A DNA stretch of 64,000 nucleotides from an uncultured Porphyromonas sp. (GCF_938039215.1 NZ_CALHVI010000031.1:21147-85146), one strand, 5' to 3'. Shown: positions 9,347 to 18,407, counted from the first letter of the stretch. The notes: generated by a model from the sequence alone, not told the origin. Made by a program: numbers and translations.

Positions 9347-10540
9347 ATGGGAAGAGTCCTCATTATCGGTGCCGGCGGTGTCGGCACGGTAGTGGCCAAG
9401 AAGGTGGCACAGAATAGCGACGTATTCACTGAGATCATGCTCGCTAGCCGCACCAAGAGTAAGTGCGATAAGATCGCCTCCGAAATCACCAACGTCAAGA
9501 TCCAGACGGCTGCCGTCGATGCTGACAACGTGCCCGAGCTAGTGGCCCTGATGAAGGCCTTCAAGCCCGAGCTCGTCATCAACGTAGCCCTACCCTATCA
9601 GGATCTCCACATCATGGATGCCTGCCTAGAGGCTGGTGTGAACTACCTCGACACGGCGAACTATGAGCCGCTGGACGAAGCGAAGTTTGAGTACAGCTGG
9701 CAGTGGGCCTATAAGCAGCGCTTCGAGGAAGCGGGGCTGACGGCTATCCTCGGCTGTGGCTTCGACCCTGGAGTCACGGGGGTCTTCACCGCCTATGCGG
9801 CCAAGCATCACTTCGACGAGATCCACTACCTCGATATCGTCGACTGCAATGGAGGCGACCACCACAAGGCCTTCGCTACGAACTTCAACCCCGAGATCAA
9901 CATCCGTGAGATCACCCAGAAGGGGAAGTACTACGAAGATGGCCAGTGGCGCGAGACCGAGCCTCAGGAGATCCACAAGCCTCTGACCTACCCAGGTATC
10001 GGTGTCCGTGAATCCTACCTCCTCTACCACGAAGAGCTGGAGTCGCTCGTCAAGAACTACCCCACCCTGCGTCGTGCACGCTTCTGGATGACCTTCGGGC
10101 AGGAATACCTCACCCACCTACGCGTCATGCAGAATATCGGGATCACCCGCATCGACCCCGTCCTCTACAACGGTGTAGAGATCGTGCCTATCCAGTTCCT
10201 CAAGGCCATCCTCCCCAATCCTGGAGAGCTCGGTGAGAACTACACCGGCGAGACCTCCATCGGTTGCCGTATCCGTGGTATCAAGGACGGCAAGGAGAGG
10301 ACTTACTACGTCTGGAACAACTGCAGCCATCAGGCCGCTTATCAGGAGACGGGCGCTCAGGGCGTAAGCTACACGACGGGCGTACCCGCTACCATCGGCG
10401 CGCTGATGTTCTTCAAGGGGCTCTGGCGCCGCCCAGGGGTCTACAACGTCGAGGAATTCGACCCAGATCCCTTCATGGAGCAACTCATGAAGCAGGGTCT
10501 GCCCTGGCATGAGCAGTTCGACATCGACCTCGAACTCTGA
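9347..10540 (+). CDS. saccharopine dehydrogenase family enzyme, probable carboxynorspermidine/carboxyspermidine dehydrogenase
   Basis: A 397-aa cytoplasmic NAD(P)-dependent enzyme. It opens with a Rossmann dinucleotide-binding loop (GAGGVGTVVA, about residues 8-17) and a following ASRT segment, then GCGFDPGVTG and a C-terminal catalytic domain. The size and the N-terminal sequence fit the carboxynorspermidine dehydrogenase branch of the saccharopine dehydrogenase family, which condenses a diamine with aspartate semialdehyde in the alternative polyamine pathway known from Vibrio and gut Bacteroidetes. The partner decarboxylase is not in this window. Specificity is inferred; saccharopine metabolism is the alternative. 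A hairpin follows the stop. Confidence 0.82.
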   Translation: MGRVLIIGAGGVGTVVAKKVAQNSDVFTEIMLASRTKSKCDKIASEITNVKIQTAAVDADNVPELVALMKAFKPELVINVALPYQDLHIMDACLEAGVNYLDTANYEPLDEAKFEYSWQWAYKQRFEEAGLTAILGCGFDPGVTGVFTAYAAKHHFDEIHYLDIVDCNGGDHHKAFATNFNPEINIREITQKGKYYEDGQWRETEPQEIHKPLTYPGIGVRESYLLYHEELESLVKNYPTLRRARFWMTFGQEYLTHLRVMQNIGITRIDPVLYNGVEIVPIQFLKAILPNPGELGENYTGETSIGCRIRGIKDGKERTYYVWNNCSHQAAYQETGAQGVSYTTGVPATIGALMFFKGLWRRPGVYNVEEFDPDPFMEQLMKQGLPWHEQFDIDLEL

Positions 10541-10569
10541 TCTCTCCTCACACATCCAAGCACACATGA

Positions 10570-10627
10570 CAGAGGCTGTATCCTTCGCTTAATCCCCACT
10601 GGGGACAAGGTCAGGGTACAGCCTCTG
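10570..10627 (+). terminator. hairpin downstream of the dehydrogenase
   Basis: Outer stem CAGAGGCTGTA pairs with TACAGCCTCTG, and an inner TCCCC/GGGGA stem stacks within. There is no strong T-run after it, so efficiency is uncertain. Confidence 0.6.
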
Positions 10628-10676
10628 CCTTTACCATACACCTCACACATCACACACATCTTTTCTTCTACCGATC

Positions 10677-11192
10677 ATGAATGTCCTACTCATCGTAGAC
10701 CCTCAGAACGATTTCATCACAGGTAGCCTCCCCGTCCCAGGAGCTGCCGCAGCTATGGACTACATCACCGCTTGGACCCGAGAGCACCATGCGGAGTACG
10801 ATGCCATCGTCGTCACAATGGACCAGCATCCTGCTGATCACTGTAGCTTCGACGTACAGGGTGGCCAGTGGCCCATCCACTGCATACGCTTCACCGTCGG
10901 GGCAGCCCTCTATCCCCCACTAGCGGATGTCATCATGGATCTCAAGCGCAAGGGCATGAACGTACTCTTCATCCCCAAGGCGATGACCCGCCAGAAGGAT
11001 GCCTACAGCGCCTTCCATGATGCCGTGCCCGACCTACTGATGAATGCCATGCGCATCGACATAGCAGGTCTAGCTGGTGACTACTGCGTCAAGTGCACCA
11101 TCGAAGACCTACGTCGCCTGCTCTACACCACAGAGATCCGCACCATCGACGAAGGGATCGCTTGGATCGGAGAGCCGCAGCCCCTCCTCTAG
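10677..11192 (+). CDS. pncA: isochorismatase-family amidohydrolase, probable nicotinamidase
   Basis: A 171-aa cysteine hydrolase. Features of nicotinamidases are visible: Asp8 in the LIVDPQNDF opening, metal ligands in TMDQHPADH and WPIHC, a Lys in IPKAMTRQKDAYSAF and the nucleophilic Cys in AGLAGDYCVKCT. The enzyme would convert nicotinamide to nicotinate in the NAD salvage pathway in the cytoplasm. It is somewhat short for the family (usually about 180-210 aa). It sits between a dehydrogenase and a peptidase with no obvious functional link. Confidence 0.8.
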   Translation: MNVLLIVDPQNDFITGSLPVPGAAAAMDYITAWTREHHAEYDAIVVTMDQHPADHCSFDVQGGQWPIHCIRFTVGAALYPPLADVIMDLKRKGMNVLFIPKAMTRQKDAYSAFHDAVPDLLMNAMRIDIAGLAGDYCVKCTIEDLRRLLYTTEIRTIDEGIAWIGEPQPLL

Positions 11193-11229
11193 TCCCCACA
11201 CACTACACGACTAGCTAAACCATACGACA

Positions 11230-13335
11230 ATGAAACGATTTATCGCTACCCTTAGCCTCCTAGCTATGCTCGCAGCCTGTCACTCCTCCTCGACGAAGGA
11301 GAACCCGCTACTCACAGAGAGCACCCTAGACTATCAAGCTCCTGACTTCACCAAGATCCGTCCCGAGCACTTCATCCCTGCCATCGAAGAGGGGATACGC
11401 ATCCAGCTGGCCGAGATCGACAGCATCACGCAGAATGCAGAAGCTCCCACCTTCGAGAACACAGTCCTCGCCTATGAGAAGTCAGGACGACTCCTCGCTC
11501 GTGCGACCTCCATCCTCTCGGGGCTTGTCGGTGCCGACGGCACGGAGGAGCTGCAGAAGATCGACGAGGAGACGACCCCCATGCTCTCCGATCATCAGGA
11601 TGCCCTCCTGCTGAACGAGAAGCTCTTCGCCCGCATCAAGGCCGTCTACGATCAGCGCTCTAGTCTCCAAGGCGAAGACCTTCGCCTCACCGAAGTGATC
11701 TATGATCAGTTCGTCCACGAAGGTGCCCTTCTCTCCCCCCAAGACAAGGAGGAGCTCAAGAAGATCAACAGCGAGATCGCCGTCCTTCAGACCAAGTTCA
11801 CCAATCAAGTGAATGCAGGGACTAAGGCCGCTGCCGTCCTCGTAGATCGAGTAGAAGAGCTCGATGGTCTCTCCGAAGAAGCCATCGCTCGTGCTGCCGA
11901 AGCGGCTACCCAGTCTGGGCAGAAGGGCAAGTACCTCCTCGAGCAAACCAACACCACTCGTCCTGGCTACATCGCCGAGCTGAACAACCGAGACCTGCGT
12001 CGTCGTGTGCTCGAAGCCTCCCTCAATCGCTGCTCAGCAGCCGATAGCACGGGCACGCATGCCACGATCACCCGCATCGCAGAGCTTCGTGCTTCCAAGG
12101 CGAAGCTCCTTGGCTTCCCCAGCTTCTCCGCTTGGGCACTAAGCGATCAGATGGCTCAGCGTCCCGAGGCCGTCCTGCGCCTAGTCGATCAGCTCGCTCC
12201 AGCCTGCCGCACCAAGGTCGCCGAAGATGCAGCCGAGCTACAAGCCTTCGCTCAAAAGACCGAGGGCAAGGAGTTCAAGCTTGAGGCTTGGGACTGGGAC
12301 TATTATGCAGAACGTCTGAAGAAGGAGAAGTTCGACCTCAATGAGGCTGACCTCAAACCCTACTTCGTCCTAGATAGTGTCCTAGAGAATGGGATCTTCT
12401 TCGCTGCTAACCGCCTCTATGGCCTGACCTTCAAGCCTCGCCCCGACATCCCCGTCTACGCAGATGGGGTGAAGGTCTATGAGGTCTTCGACAAGGACAA
12501 CACTCCTCTAGCCCTCTTCTACACCGACTACTTCCGTCGTCCTACCAAGACAGGTGGTGCTTGGATGTCCAACTTCGTCCAGCAGAGCACGCTCTTCGGT
12601 ACGAAGCCTGTCATCTACAACGTCTGCAACTTCCCCGCCCCTGCCAAGGGTGCTCCTGCCTTCCTCTCTTCGGACAACGTCGAGACGATGTTCCATGAGT
12701 TCGGGCACGCACTCCACGGGATCTTCGCTTCGCAGAAGTACGAGACCCTCTCGGGGACAAATACCCCACGAGACTTCGTCGAGATGCCTTCGCAGTTCAA
12801 TGAGCATTGGATGACTGACTCCGTCGTCCTTCACAACTACGCACGTCACTACAAGACGGGTGAGCCTATGCCACAGGAACTGATCGACAAGTTCAAGGCT
12901 TCGGCGAACTTCGGGCAGTCCTATGCACTCGGTGAGAATCTCGCTTCCGTCACCATCGATATGGCATGGGGACTTCTCCCTGCTGGAACTAAGATCACCG
13001 ATGTGGATGCCTTCGAGCGTGAAGCGCTCACCAAGTCAGGCCTTCCCTTCACCCTAGTACCTCCCCGCTACCGCTCGGCCTACTATCTCCATGTCTTCGG
13101 TGGTGGCTATGCCTCGGGCTACTATTCGTACCTCTGGACCGAAGTCCTTGATGACAACATCTTCGACTGGTTCCAGGCGCATGGCGGTATGACCCGTGAG
13201 AATGGTCAGCGCTTCCGTGACCTCGTCATCTCACGAGGCAACACGAAGCCCGTCGGCACGTTCTTCACCGAATTCACAGGCCTCACCGAGCCCGACATGT
13301 TGAGCCTGCTGCGCTCACGTGGCCTCGCAAAGTAA
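11230..13335 (+). CDS. dcp: M3-family peptidyl-dipeptidase (dipeptidyl carboxypeptidase), lipoprotein
   Basis: A 701-aa zinc metallopeptidase. The N-terminus has a signal peptide with lipobox LAAC (Cys about residue 17), so it is probably a membrane-anchored periplasmic protein. The zinc site FHEFGHALHG lies near residues 486-495, with a downstream Glu expected as third ligand. M3 Dcp enzymes release dipeptides from peptide C-termini. Together with DPP5 and DPPIV in this window it fits a peptide-based metabolism. It ends before a strong hairpin. Confidence 0.92.
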   Translation: MKRFIATLSLLAMLAACHSSSTKENPLLTESTLDYQAPDFTKIRPEHFIPAIEEGIRIQLAEIDSITQNAEAPTFENTVLAYEKSGRLLARATSILSGLVGADGTEELQKIDEETTPMLSDHQDALLLNEKLFARIKAVYDQRSSLQGEDLRLTEVIYDQFVHEGALLSPQDKEELKKINSEIAVLQTKFTNQVNAGTKAAAVLVDRVEELDGLSEEAIARAAEAATQSGQKGKYLLEQTNTTRPGYIAELNNRDLRRRVLEASLNRCSAADSTGTHATITRIAELRASKAKLLGFPSFSAWALSDQMAQRPEAVLRLVDQLAPACRTKVAEDAAELQAFAQKTEGKEFKLEAWDWDYYAERLKKEKFDLNEADLKPYFVLDSVLENGIFFAANRLYGLTFKPRPDIPVYADGVKVYEVFDKDNTPLALFYTDYFRRPTKTGGAWMSNFVQQSTLFGTKPVIYNVCNFPAPAKGAPAFLSSDNVETMFHEFGHALHGIFASQKYETLSGTNTPRDFVEMPSQFNEHWMTDSVVLHNYARHYKTGEPMPQELIDKFKASANFGQSYALGENLASVTIDMAWGLLPAGTKITDVDAFEREALTKSGLPFTLVPPRYRSAYYLHVFGGGYASGYYSYLWTEVLDDNIFDWFQAHGGMTRENGQRFRDLVISRGNTKPVGTFFTEFTGLTEPDMLSLLRSRGLAK

Positions 13336-13357
13336 GCCCCGACCTCCCCAAATAGCC

Positions 13358-13392
13358 AGCCCCGAGCATCAGACAGTCTGATGCTCGGGGCT
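13358..13392 (+). terminator. hairpin terminator after dcp
   Basis: A 17-bp perfect palindrome (AGCCCCGAGCATCAGAC and its complement) around a single central base. A weak T-rich stretch (CATTTCT) follows. Confidence 0.75.
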
Positions 13393-13569
13393 GACTCATT
13401 TCTATTATCTGGGTAGGAAAATCGCCTTCGTCTCCATTCCTCAAGAAGAGTTCCAAAGACCGCTCATTTCACCTGCCTTCATTTCGCTCCATCGAAGGGC
13501 GAGACTTCCCGCTCACCAAGCGGGATCTACCGCTCCTTTCTCCCCTTCTTCCCCAAGGGCAAAAAAGTG
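13393..13569. other. intergenic stretch without recognisable gene
   Basis: Between the dcp hairpin and repeat element copy 2 I see no coding signal, promoter motif or RNA gene. A short local dyad (CCCGCTCACCAAGCGGG) is present near 13508-13524. Confidence 0.4.
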
Positions 13570-13684
13570 ACCTTCGGTAGGTCGCAAGAAAAACCTACTG
13601 TAGGTCGTCTCATCGACCCACGGTAGGTCGTCGAGGCGACCCACAGTAGGTTTCAAAACCGATCTACGGTAGGCTGCATTTCTC
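13570..13684. repeat. 23-bp-unit palindromic repeat element, copy 2 (5 units)
   Basis: Five units start at 13570, 13593, 13616, 13639 and 13662, all 23 bp apart, with cores related to ACCTACNGTAGGT. Units 2-4 are bounded by AAACCTAC and GTAGGTTT. The first (ACCTTCGGTAGGT) and last (ATCTACGGTAGGC) cores are degenerate. The element lies between convergent genes, so it is not tied to promoters. Confidence 0.88.
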
Positions 13685-13735
13685 TTCCCTTATTAGTGGG
13701 AACGAGAGGGGCAATGATTAGGGGCTGAATATGCC

Positions 13736-15049
13736 TTAGTCGAAGAGGGTGAAGGGATCTTGCTCGGCGAAGTAAAGGTGCGTGTAGCCAGCTAAGACAT
13801 TTCCCTTGCGGTAGAGGAGCGTTGGCGCTGACTCATCCCGAGCCGTCAGCTGATGACCTACCGTCTCTTCTCCTCCTACTCCAGAGACAATGCTGGAGTA
13901 GTGGAACTCATGCCCTCGCCACTCTGAGCCTCCGACATAGACCTTGCGGTAGCCGAGCTTGAGGCGCATCCCTTCCATCGTAGCCTCAAGGTCAAGCACG
14001 CCACACATCGGATAGCTTGCTCCTTCCTCATCACGGATAGCCCGACAGAGGTACATCATCCCACCACACTCCGCTAGGATCTTCCCCCCTGCCGCTGCAT
14101 GGTCCTGGATACTTCGTCGGGTCTGCTCTGCTTTGGAGAGCTCCGAGAGGTAGAACTCTGGATAGCCCCCAGGTAAGTACAAGAGATCACACTCAGGTAA
14201 AGCCTCATCCCTTAGCGGAGAGAAGAAGACCACTTCCCCGAAGTCCCGAAGGCGATGCACATTCTCCTCATAGATGAAGTTGAACGCTTCATCCCGAGCG
14301 ATAGCAATGCGCCGAGAAGAGGCGGGGCGAGAAAGCTCTTCCTCGATCAGCTCGGGGCGAGGACGGGTACATAAAGCGATGAGCTGATCCAGATCAACGT
14401 GCTCTTCGAGCATCTGGGCTACCTCTTCGGGGAGCGCATCCATACGCCCCAGTTCCTCGAGCGATAGGCCAAGGTGACGTGAAGGGATCTCTAGGAGCTT
14501 GGTCTTGGGGATATAGCCTAAGGGACATACCCCAGCGTCCTCTGCAGCCTCACGCAGGAAGCGGTAATGATTCTCCGATGCCACCCGATTGAAGACCACC
14601 CCGACGACCTCCGTATCTTGACGGAAGTGCTTGAAGCCATAGAGTAGTGCCCCGACGGAATAAGCCGACGAACGAGCATCGACCAGAAGCACCGTAGGAA
14701 TAGCTACCGTCCGTGCTACCTCGGCCGAAGAGCCGTGCATCCGCACATAGCCATCATAGAGCCCCATGACCCCCTCGACGACGACAGCATCAGCCGTCTG
14801 GGTATGTCGTGCATAGACGGCACGTACATGCTCGGGGCTCATCATGAAGAGATCGAGGTTGATCGACGAACTACCACTCGCTAGGTGATGGAACTTCGGG
14901 TCGATGTAGTCAGGCCCACACTTAAAGCTCTGTACCGTGAGTCCCCGCTTCTTCAAAGCACGAAGAAGTCCGAGGGTAAAGGTAGTCTTGCCACTGCCCG
15001 AAGAGCCAGCAGCCACAAGCAGTTGGGGGATAAAAGGTGAAGAAGTCAT
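13736..15049 (-). CDS. cobB: cobyrinate a,c-diamide synthase
   Basis: A 437-aa protein from the chosen ATG at 15049. The longer frame to 15124 would overlap ispE by 40 bp and adds no conserved sequence, so I reject it. The N-terminal synthetase domain has a P-loop (GSSGSGKTT, about residues 15-23) and FKCGPDYIDP. The C-terminal class I glutamine amidotransferase-like domain has the nucleophile in AECGGMMYLC. The enzyme amidates carboxylates a and c of cobyrinate (or the hydrogeno form) using glutamine and ATP in corrinoid synthesis. It lies 34 bp downstream of ispE and may be cotranscribed with it. No other cob genes are in the window. Confidence 0.9.
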   Translation of the reverse strand: MTSSPFIPQLLVAAGSSGSGKTTFTLGLLRALKKRGLTVQSFKCGPDYIDPKFHHLASGSSSINLDLFMMSPEHVRAVYARHTQTADAVVVEGVMGLYDGYVRMHGSSAEVARTVAIPTVLLVDARSSAYSVGALLYGFKHFRQDTEVVGVVFNRVASENHYRFLREAAEDAGVCPLGYIPKTKLLEIPSRHLGLSLEELGRMDALPEEVAQMLEEHVDLDQLIALCTRPRPELIEEELSRPASSRRIAIARDEAFNFIYEENVHRLRDFGEVVFFSPLRDEALPECDLLYLPGGYPEFYLSELSKAEQTRRSIQDHAAAGGKILAECGGMMYLCRAIRDEEGASYPMCGVLDLEATMEGMRLKLGYRKVYVGGSEWRGHEFHYSSIVSGVGGEETVGHQLTARDESAPTLLYRKGNVLAGYTHLYFAEQDPFTLFD

Positions 15050-15083
15050 AGGGGTAAGGTTTGGTTGGGGAAGAAGGGAGATC

Positions 15084-15923
15084 TTAGAGCGTGCCCTGCC
15101 AGAGGAAATAGCCCTTCCCCTCAAAGGAGTCTAATGGTAGAGGCTCCTTTGATAGAGCGTAGAGGGCTGCACCCGAGCCTGTCATCAGAGCGAAGTCCGC
15201 CCCTAGGTCGTAGAGCTTCTCTTTGATCTCCTTCAGCTCTGGGTAGCGAGGGAAAAGGCTAGGCTCAAAGTCATTGATCACAGCCGAGGGCCAAGAGGTG
15301 ATAGGCTCGCTGAGGAGTACGTCGAGGGAGGTCTCCATCGGCTTGATCGGGAGGAGACCACGGAAGGCTTCGGCAGTGGAGATATGGATCTCGGGCTTGA
15401 CGATCGTTAGGTGATAGCCTTCGAGCTGGGGGAGGGAAAGGGGCGAAAGCAGCTCGCCTATTCCTCGACCCAAAGCGGGCTGATTGCGCACGAAGATAGG
15501 GCAGTCCGCTCCGAGCTGCACGGCTATACGCTCCAGCTCCTCGGGGGAGAATCCGAGGGAGCAGAGCTCATTGACAGCAGTGAGGGTGAAGGAAGCATCT
15601 GCCGATCCACCACCCATACCTGCTCCCGAAGGGATATGCTTCGTAAGGCGAAGGGAGAGCGCAGGGAAGGGACGGACAGCACGAAGGGCTCTCACGGCAC
15701 GAAGTACAAGGTTGTCACTCAGTGCTCCCGTCTCGATAGCTCCCACGACTTCTAGTTGATCCTCCGTAGCATCGTCTGCTAGGGAGATCTCAAGGACATC
15801 GCAGAGGGGAATAGGGAGGAAGCCCGTCTCCAGCAGATGGTAACCATCGGAGCGGCGACCTGTGATGAAGAGACCAAGATTGATCTTGGCATTAGGATAG
15901 ACGATCATACTCTTGTCTTGCAT
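15084..15923 (-). CDS. ispE: 4-diphosphocytidyl-2-C-methyl-D-erythritol kinase
   Basis: A 279-aa GHMP-family kinase of the non-mevalonate isoprenoid pathway. It has the N-terminal PNAKINLGL motif, RRSDGYH, the ATP-binding loop PSGAGMGGGSADA (about residue 95-107) and a C-terminal MTGSGAALYAL block. It phosphorylates CDP-methylerythritol at the 2-hydroxyl. An alternative start at 15908 (MIVYPNAK) is equally plausible. The gene is followed by cobB and preceded by the terminator of the tRNA-Leu pair. Confidence 0.93.
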   Translation of the reverse strand: MQDKSMIVYPNAKINLGLFITGRRSDGYHLLETGFLPIPLCDVLEISLADDATEDQLEVVGAIETGALSDNLVLRAVRALRAVRPFPALSLRLTKHIPSGAGMGGGSADASFTLTAVNELCSLGFSPEELERIAVQLGADCPIFVRNQPALGRGIGELLSPLSLPQLEGYHLTIVKPEIHISTAEAFRGLLPIKPMETSLDVLLSEPITSWPSAVINDFEPSLFPRYPELKEIKEKLYDLGADFALMTGSGAALYALSKEPLPLDSFEGKGYFLWQGTL

Positions 15924-15951
15924 GCGCTATACGATCTATATGTATAAAAGC

Positions 15952-15991
15952 AGCGAGACTCCTCAAGAATTACTTCTTAAGGAGTCTCGCT
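15952..15991 (-). terminator. terminator of the tRNA-Leu pair
   Basis: Stem AGCGAGACTCCT pairs with AGGAGTCTCGCT. On the minus strand a CTTTTATA tract follows. Confidence 0.75.
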
Positions 15992-16002
15992 CTCTTTCTT
16001 TG

Positions 16003-16086
16003 TACGCGGGATGAGATTTGAACTCACACGCCGTAACCGGCACTACCCCCTCAAAGTAGCGTGTCTACCAATTTCACCACCCGCGT
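16003..16086 (-). tRNA. tRNA-Leu (anticodon GAG)
   Basis: An 84-nt cloverleaf. Acceptor ACGCGGG pairs with CCCGCGT, the D-loop is AAATTGGTAGA, the anticodon loop is TTGAGGG, a long variable arm is present and the T-loop is TTCAAAT. No CCA is encoded. The long variable arm supports a class II tRNA-Leu. Confidence 0.93.
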
Positions 16087-16127
16087 ATTTGAAGCTTTGC
16101 AAACTTGAGACGCTTAGCGTCAGGTTG

Positions 16128-16210
16128 TGCCCAGGACAGGAATCGAACCTGCACGTCTTTTGAACACTCGCACCTGAAACGAGCGCGTCTACCAATTCCG
16201 CCACCTGGGC
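16128..16210 (-). tRNA. tRNA-Leu (anticodon CAG)
   Basis: An 83-nt cloverleaf. Acceptor GCCCAGG pairs with CCTGGGC, the anticodon loop is TTCAGGT between CTCGT and GCGAG, the variable arm is long and the T-loop is TTCGATT. It lies 41 bp upstream of tRNA-Leu(GAG) in one transcription unit. Confidence 0.95.
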
Positions 16211-16226
16211 TGACCCGTTTGCACTG

Positions 16227-16257
16227 CAAAGGTACAACAAAAATCGAAACGACCAAA
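16227..16257 (-). promoter_or_regulatory. promoter of the tRNA-Leu pair
   Basis: On the minus strand TTTG (16254-16257), a 19-bp spacer and TACCTTTG (16227-16234) match the Bacteroides promoter consensus exactly. Confidence 0.85.
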
Positions 16258-16298
16258 CATCCACCGATATTACTTGTACCTAGCGACGCTTCTTGGGG

Positions 16299-17987
16299 CT
16301 ACTTCTCCTCGTCTGTAGAGAAGATCTGGATACGGCTAGAACGCTTAGGGCGAACACGTTCACGTCCCTCTTCGTCTCGGTAACGGAAGCGATCATTGGG
16401 CCACAGACCACCTTCTTTTTTCTTCTCGGAGTATTCTCTGCGAGGGCCTCTTTCATCCCGAGGACGATCATCAGCAGGGCGAGGACGACGGGGACGATCC
16501 GAAGATGAAGCACGATCAAAGTCACGCTCACGGCGAGGGCGACTAGGGCGATCGGCACGTTCGGGGCGATCAGTGCGACTGGATCGGTCAAAACTATCGG
16601 GTCTATCGGTGCGCTCTCTGCGGTCACGGTCGGGGCGGTCAGTGCGGCTGGATCGGTCAAAACGTTCCCCTCTCTCGGGGCGATCTCTGCGATCATGGTC
16701 GGGGCGCTCCGTTCGGTCAGGACGATCGGAGCGGTCGAAGGATCTCTTAGGGCGGTCAAACTCTCGACGAGGACGCTCGGAGCGTGGAGCACGCTCACGG
16801 CGGGGAGCCTCGGGGCGATCTTCGCCTCCTCGCTCACGCTTGTAGTCCTCACGCTTCCCAGCGAAGAGCTCATAGCCACGGAGCTCGCACTCCAGAGAGC
16901 CGTTGAGCATCTTGATACGGACATTCTGTCTGAGACCTATGGAGTCAAAGTGCTCAGGCTTGTAGGCGATGATCCACGCCTTAGAGCCAGCATAGTTATG
17001 CTTGAGGCGCTCACCGATCATTCGGTAGAGGTCTTCTATGGAGCGTGGACGCAGACGCTCGCCATAGGGCGGATTGGTCACGAGGAGGACGGGTGCCTCG
17101 GGAGCAGGGCAGTCCTGCATGGCTCGATGGGCGACGGTGATGATGTCATCGAGGCCTGCCGTGCGGACATTGTAGCGAGCGACCTTGACGGCCTCGATCG
17201 AATTGTCCGAGCCATAGATATGATGCTCGAAGGGGCGAAGGAGCGAAGCAGCCTCCTCCTTGACTAGATCGAAGAGCCCTGCATCGTAGTCCAGCCAGCG
17301 CTGGAAGGCGAAGCTTCGGCGGAAGGAGCCTGGAGCAATCCCTCGGGCAATGAGTGCGGCCTCGATGAGGAGCGTCCCCGAGCCACACATAGGATCGACG
17401 AAGTCCGTCGAGCCGTCCCAGTCCGCCAGCATCAAGATACCAGCGGCGAGCACTTCACTCATCGGAGCCTCTGTCTGAGCCACACGCCAGCCACGCTTGT
17501 GAAGGCTTTCTCCCGAGCTATCCAGCGCTAGGGTCACCTCGTCATGGGCGATATGGATGTGGAAGAGGCGATCGGGATTGTCCAGACGCACCGAAGGGCG
17601 ATTCTCTCCACGCTCTACGAAGTAGTCGACGAGCGCATCCTTGGCACGATAGCCTACGTACTTACTGTGGGTGAAGGCCTCCGAATAGACTACGGTATCG
17701 AAAGCGAAGCTATCTCCTGACCGCATCCAAGCACTCCAGTCCAGGCGCTTGAGCTGGGCATAGAGTTCATCGGGGTTCGTCGCTCGGAAGGTAGCGATAG
17801 GCAGGAGGATACGCAGGGCAGTGCGCAGGCAGTAGTTTGCCTTGTAGAGGAGTTTCTTGTCTCCGGTGAAGGAGACCATGCGGCGCCCTTCCTCTATATC
17901 TGTCGCTCCTAGAGCTTCAAGTTCTTTGGCCAAGACGGGCTCTAGAGCTTGTAGCGTCTTAGCGATCATGCGAGATTCTTGCTTCAT
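16299..17987 (-). CDS. THUMP-domain rRNA guanine-N2 methyltransferase (RlmL-like) with D/R-rich C-terminal tail
   Basis: A 562-aa protein from the ATG at 17987. The longer frame to 18026 overlaps a promoter-like TATCTTTA and is rejected. The order is an N-terminal ferredoxin-like/THUMP region (about 1-150), a class I SAM methyltransferase with DPMCGSGTLLIEAA (about 175-190) and the catalytic NPPYGERL (about 305), then from about residue 395 a highly charged tail rich in Arg, Asp, Pro and Ser. The family modifies 23S rRNA (m2G2445 in E. coli RlmL). The tail, with a repeated FDRSSRTDRP segment, is probably disordered and RNA-binding; it is not part of the usual family core. Confidence 0.87.
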   Translation of the reverse strand: MKQESRMIAKTLQALEPVLAKELEALGATDIEEGRRMVSFTGDKKLLYKANYCLRTALRILLPIATFRATNPDELYAQLKRLDWSAWMRSGDSFAFDTVVYSEAFTHSKYVGYRAKDALVDYFVERGENRPSVRLDNPDRLFHIHIAHDEVTLALDSSGESLHKRGWRVAQTEAPMSEVLAAGILMLADWDGSTDFVDPMCGSGTLLIEAALIARGIAPGSFRRSFAFQRWLDYDAGLFDLVKEEAASLLRPFEHHIYGSDNSIEAVKVARYNVRTAGLDDIITVAHRAMQDCPAPEAPVLLVTNPPYGERLRPRSIEDLYRMIGERLKHNYAGSKAWIIAYKPEHFDSIGLRQNVRIKMLNGSLECELRGYELFAGKREDYKRERGGEDRPEAPRRERAPRSERPRREFDRPKRSFDRSDRPDRTERPDHDRRDRPERGERFDRSSRTDRPDRDRRERTDRPDSFDRSSRTDRPERADRPSRPRRERDFDRASSSDRPRRPRPADDRPRDERGPRREYSEKKKEGGLWPNDRFRYRDEEGRERVRPKRSSRIQIFSTDEEK

Positions 17988-18025
17988 CTGATTTTTTGTC
18001 GGGATGGGGAGATAGCCCCACGGCA

Positions 18026-18033
18026 TAAAGATA
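18026..18033 (-). promoter_or_regulatory. possible -7 element TATCTTTA for the methyltransferase
   Basis: A seven-of-eight variant of the TAnnTTTG family ending in A, 39 bp before the chosen start at 17987. It helps to exclude the upstream ATG at 18026. Confidence 0.4.
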
Positions 18034-18118
18034 CGACTCTCCCTGCGAAGGCTTCCCCAGCGATCGAAGAGTCTCTTCCAGAGGGCACATCTAGAGTCCC
18101 AGCTGGATATATAAGAAA

Positions 18119-18150
18119 GAGGTCTGACGTAGTGCTCTACATCAGACCTC
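18119..18150 (-). terminator. terminator of the tRNA-Asp/tRNA-Pro unit
   Basis: Stem AGGTCTGACGTAG pairs with CTACATCAGACCT with one mismatch. On the minus strand TTTCTTATATAT follows. Confidence 0.75.
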
Positions 18151-18160
18151 CCTAATTGTG

Positions 18161-18235
18161 TCGGGATACCAGGATTCGAACCTGGGACCCCCTGCTCCCA
18201 AAGCAGGTGCGCTAACCGGACTGCGCTACATCCCG
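18161..18235 (-). tRNA. tRNA-Pro (anticodon TGG)
   Basis: A cloverleaf with acceptor CGGGATG pairing with TATCCCG, an anticodon loop TTTGGGA between CCTGC and GCAGG, and T-loop TTCGAAT. The discriminator is A and CCA is not encoded. Confidence 0.95.
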
Positions 18236-18304
18236 AGCTAGGCTTTTGGCACAGAAGCTGTGCTATCTTCTCATCGGGGAGAAGGATGACACAGCTCCTT
18301 TAAG

Positions 18305-18378
18305 CGGTATGGACGGGACTCGAACCCGCGACCCCCTGCGTGACAGGCAGGTATTCTAACCAGCTGAACTACCACACC
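18305..18378 (-). tRNA. tRNA-Asp (anticodon GTC)
   Basis: A 74-nt cloverleaf with acceptor GGTGTGG pairing with CCATACC (one G-U pair), anticodon loop CTGTCAC between CCTGC and GCAGG, T-loop TTCGAGT and discriminator G, as in bacterial tRNA-Asp. It lies 69 bp upstream of tRNA-Pro. Confidence 0.95.
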
Positions 18379-18407
18379 GTGCTTGGCCGTTTTGCCTTTT
18401 GACGTTG

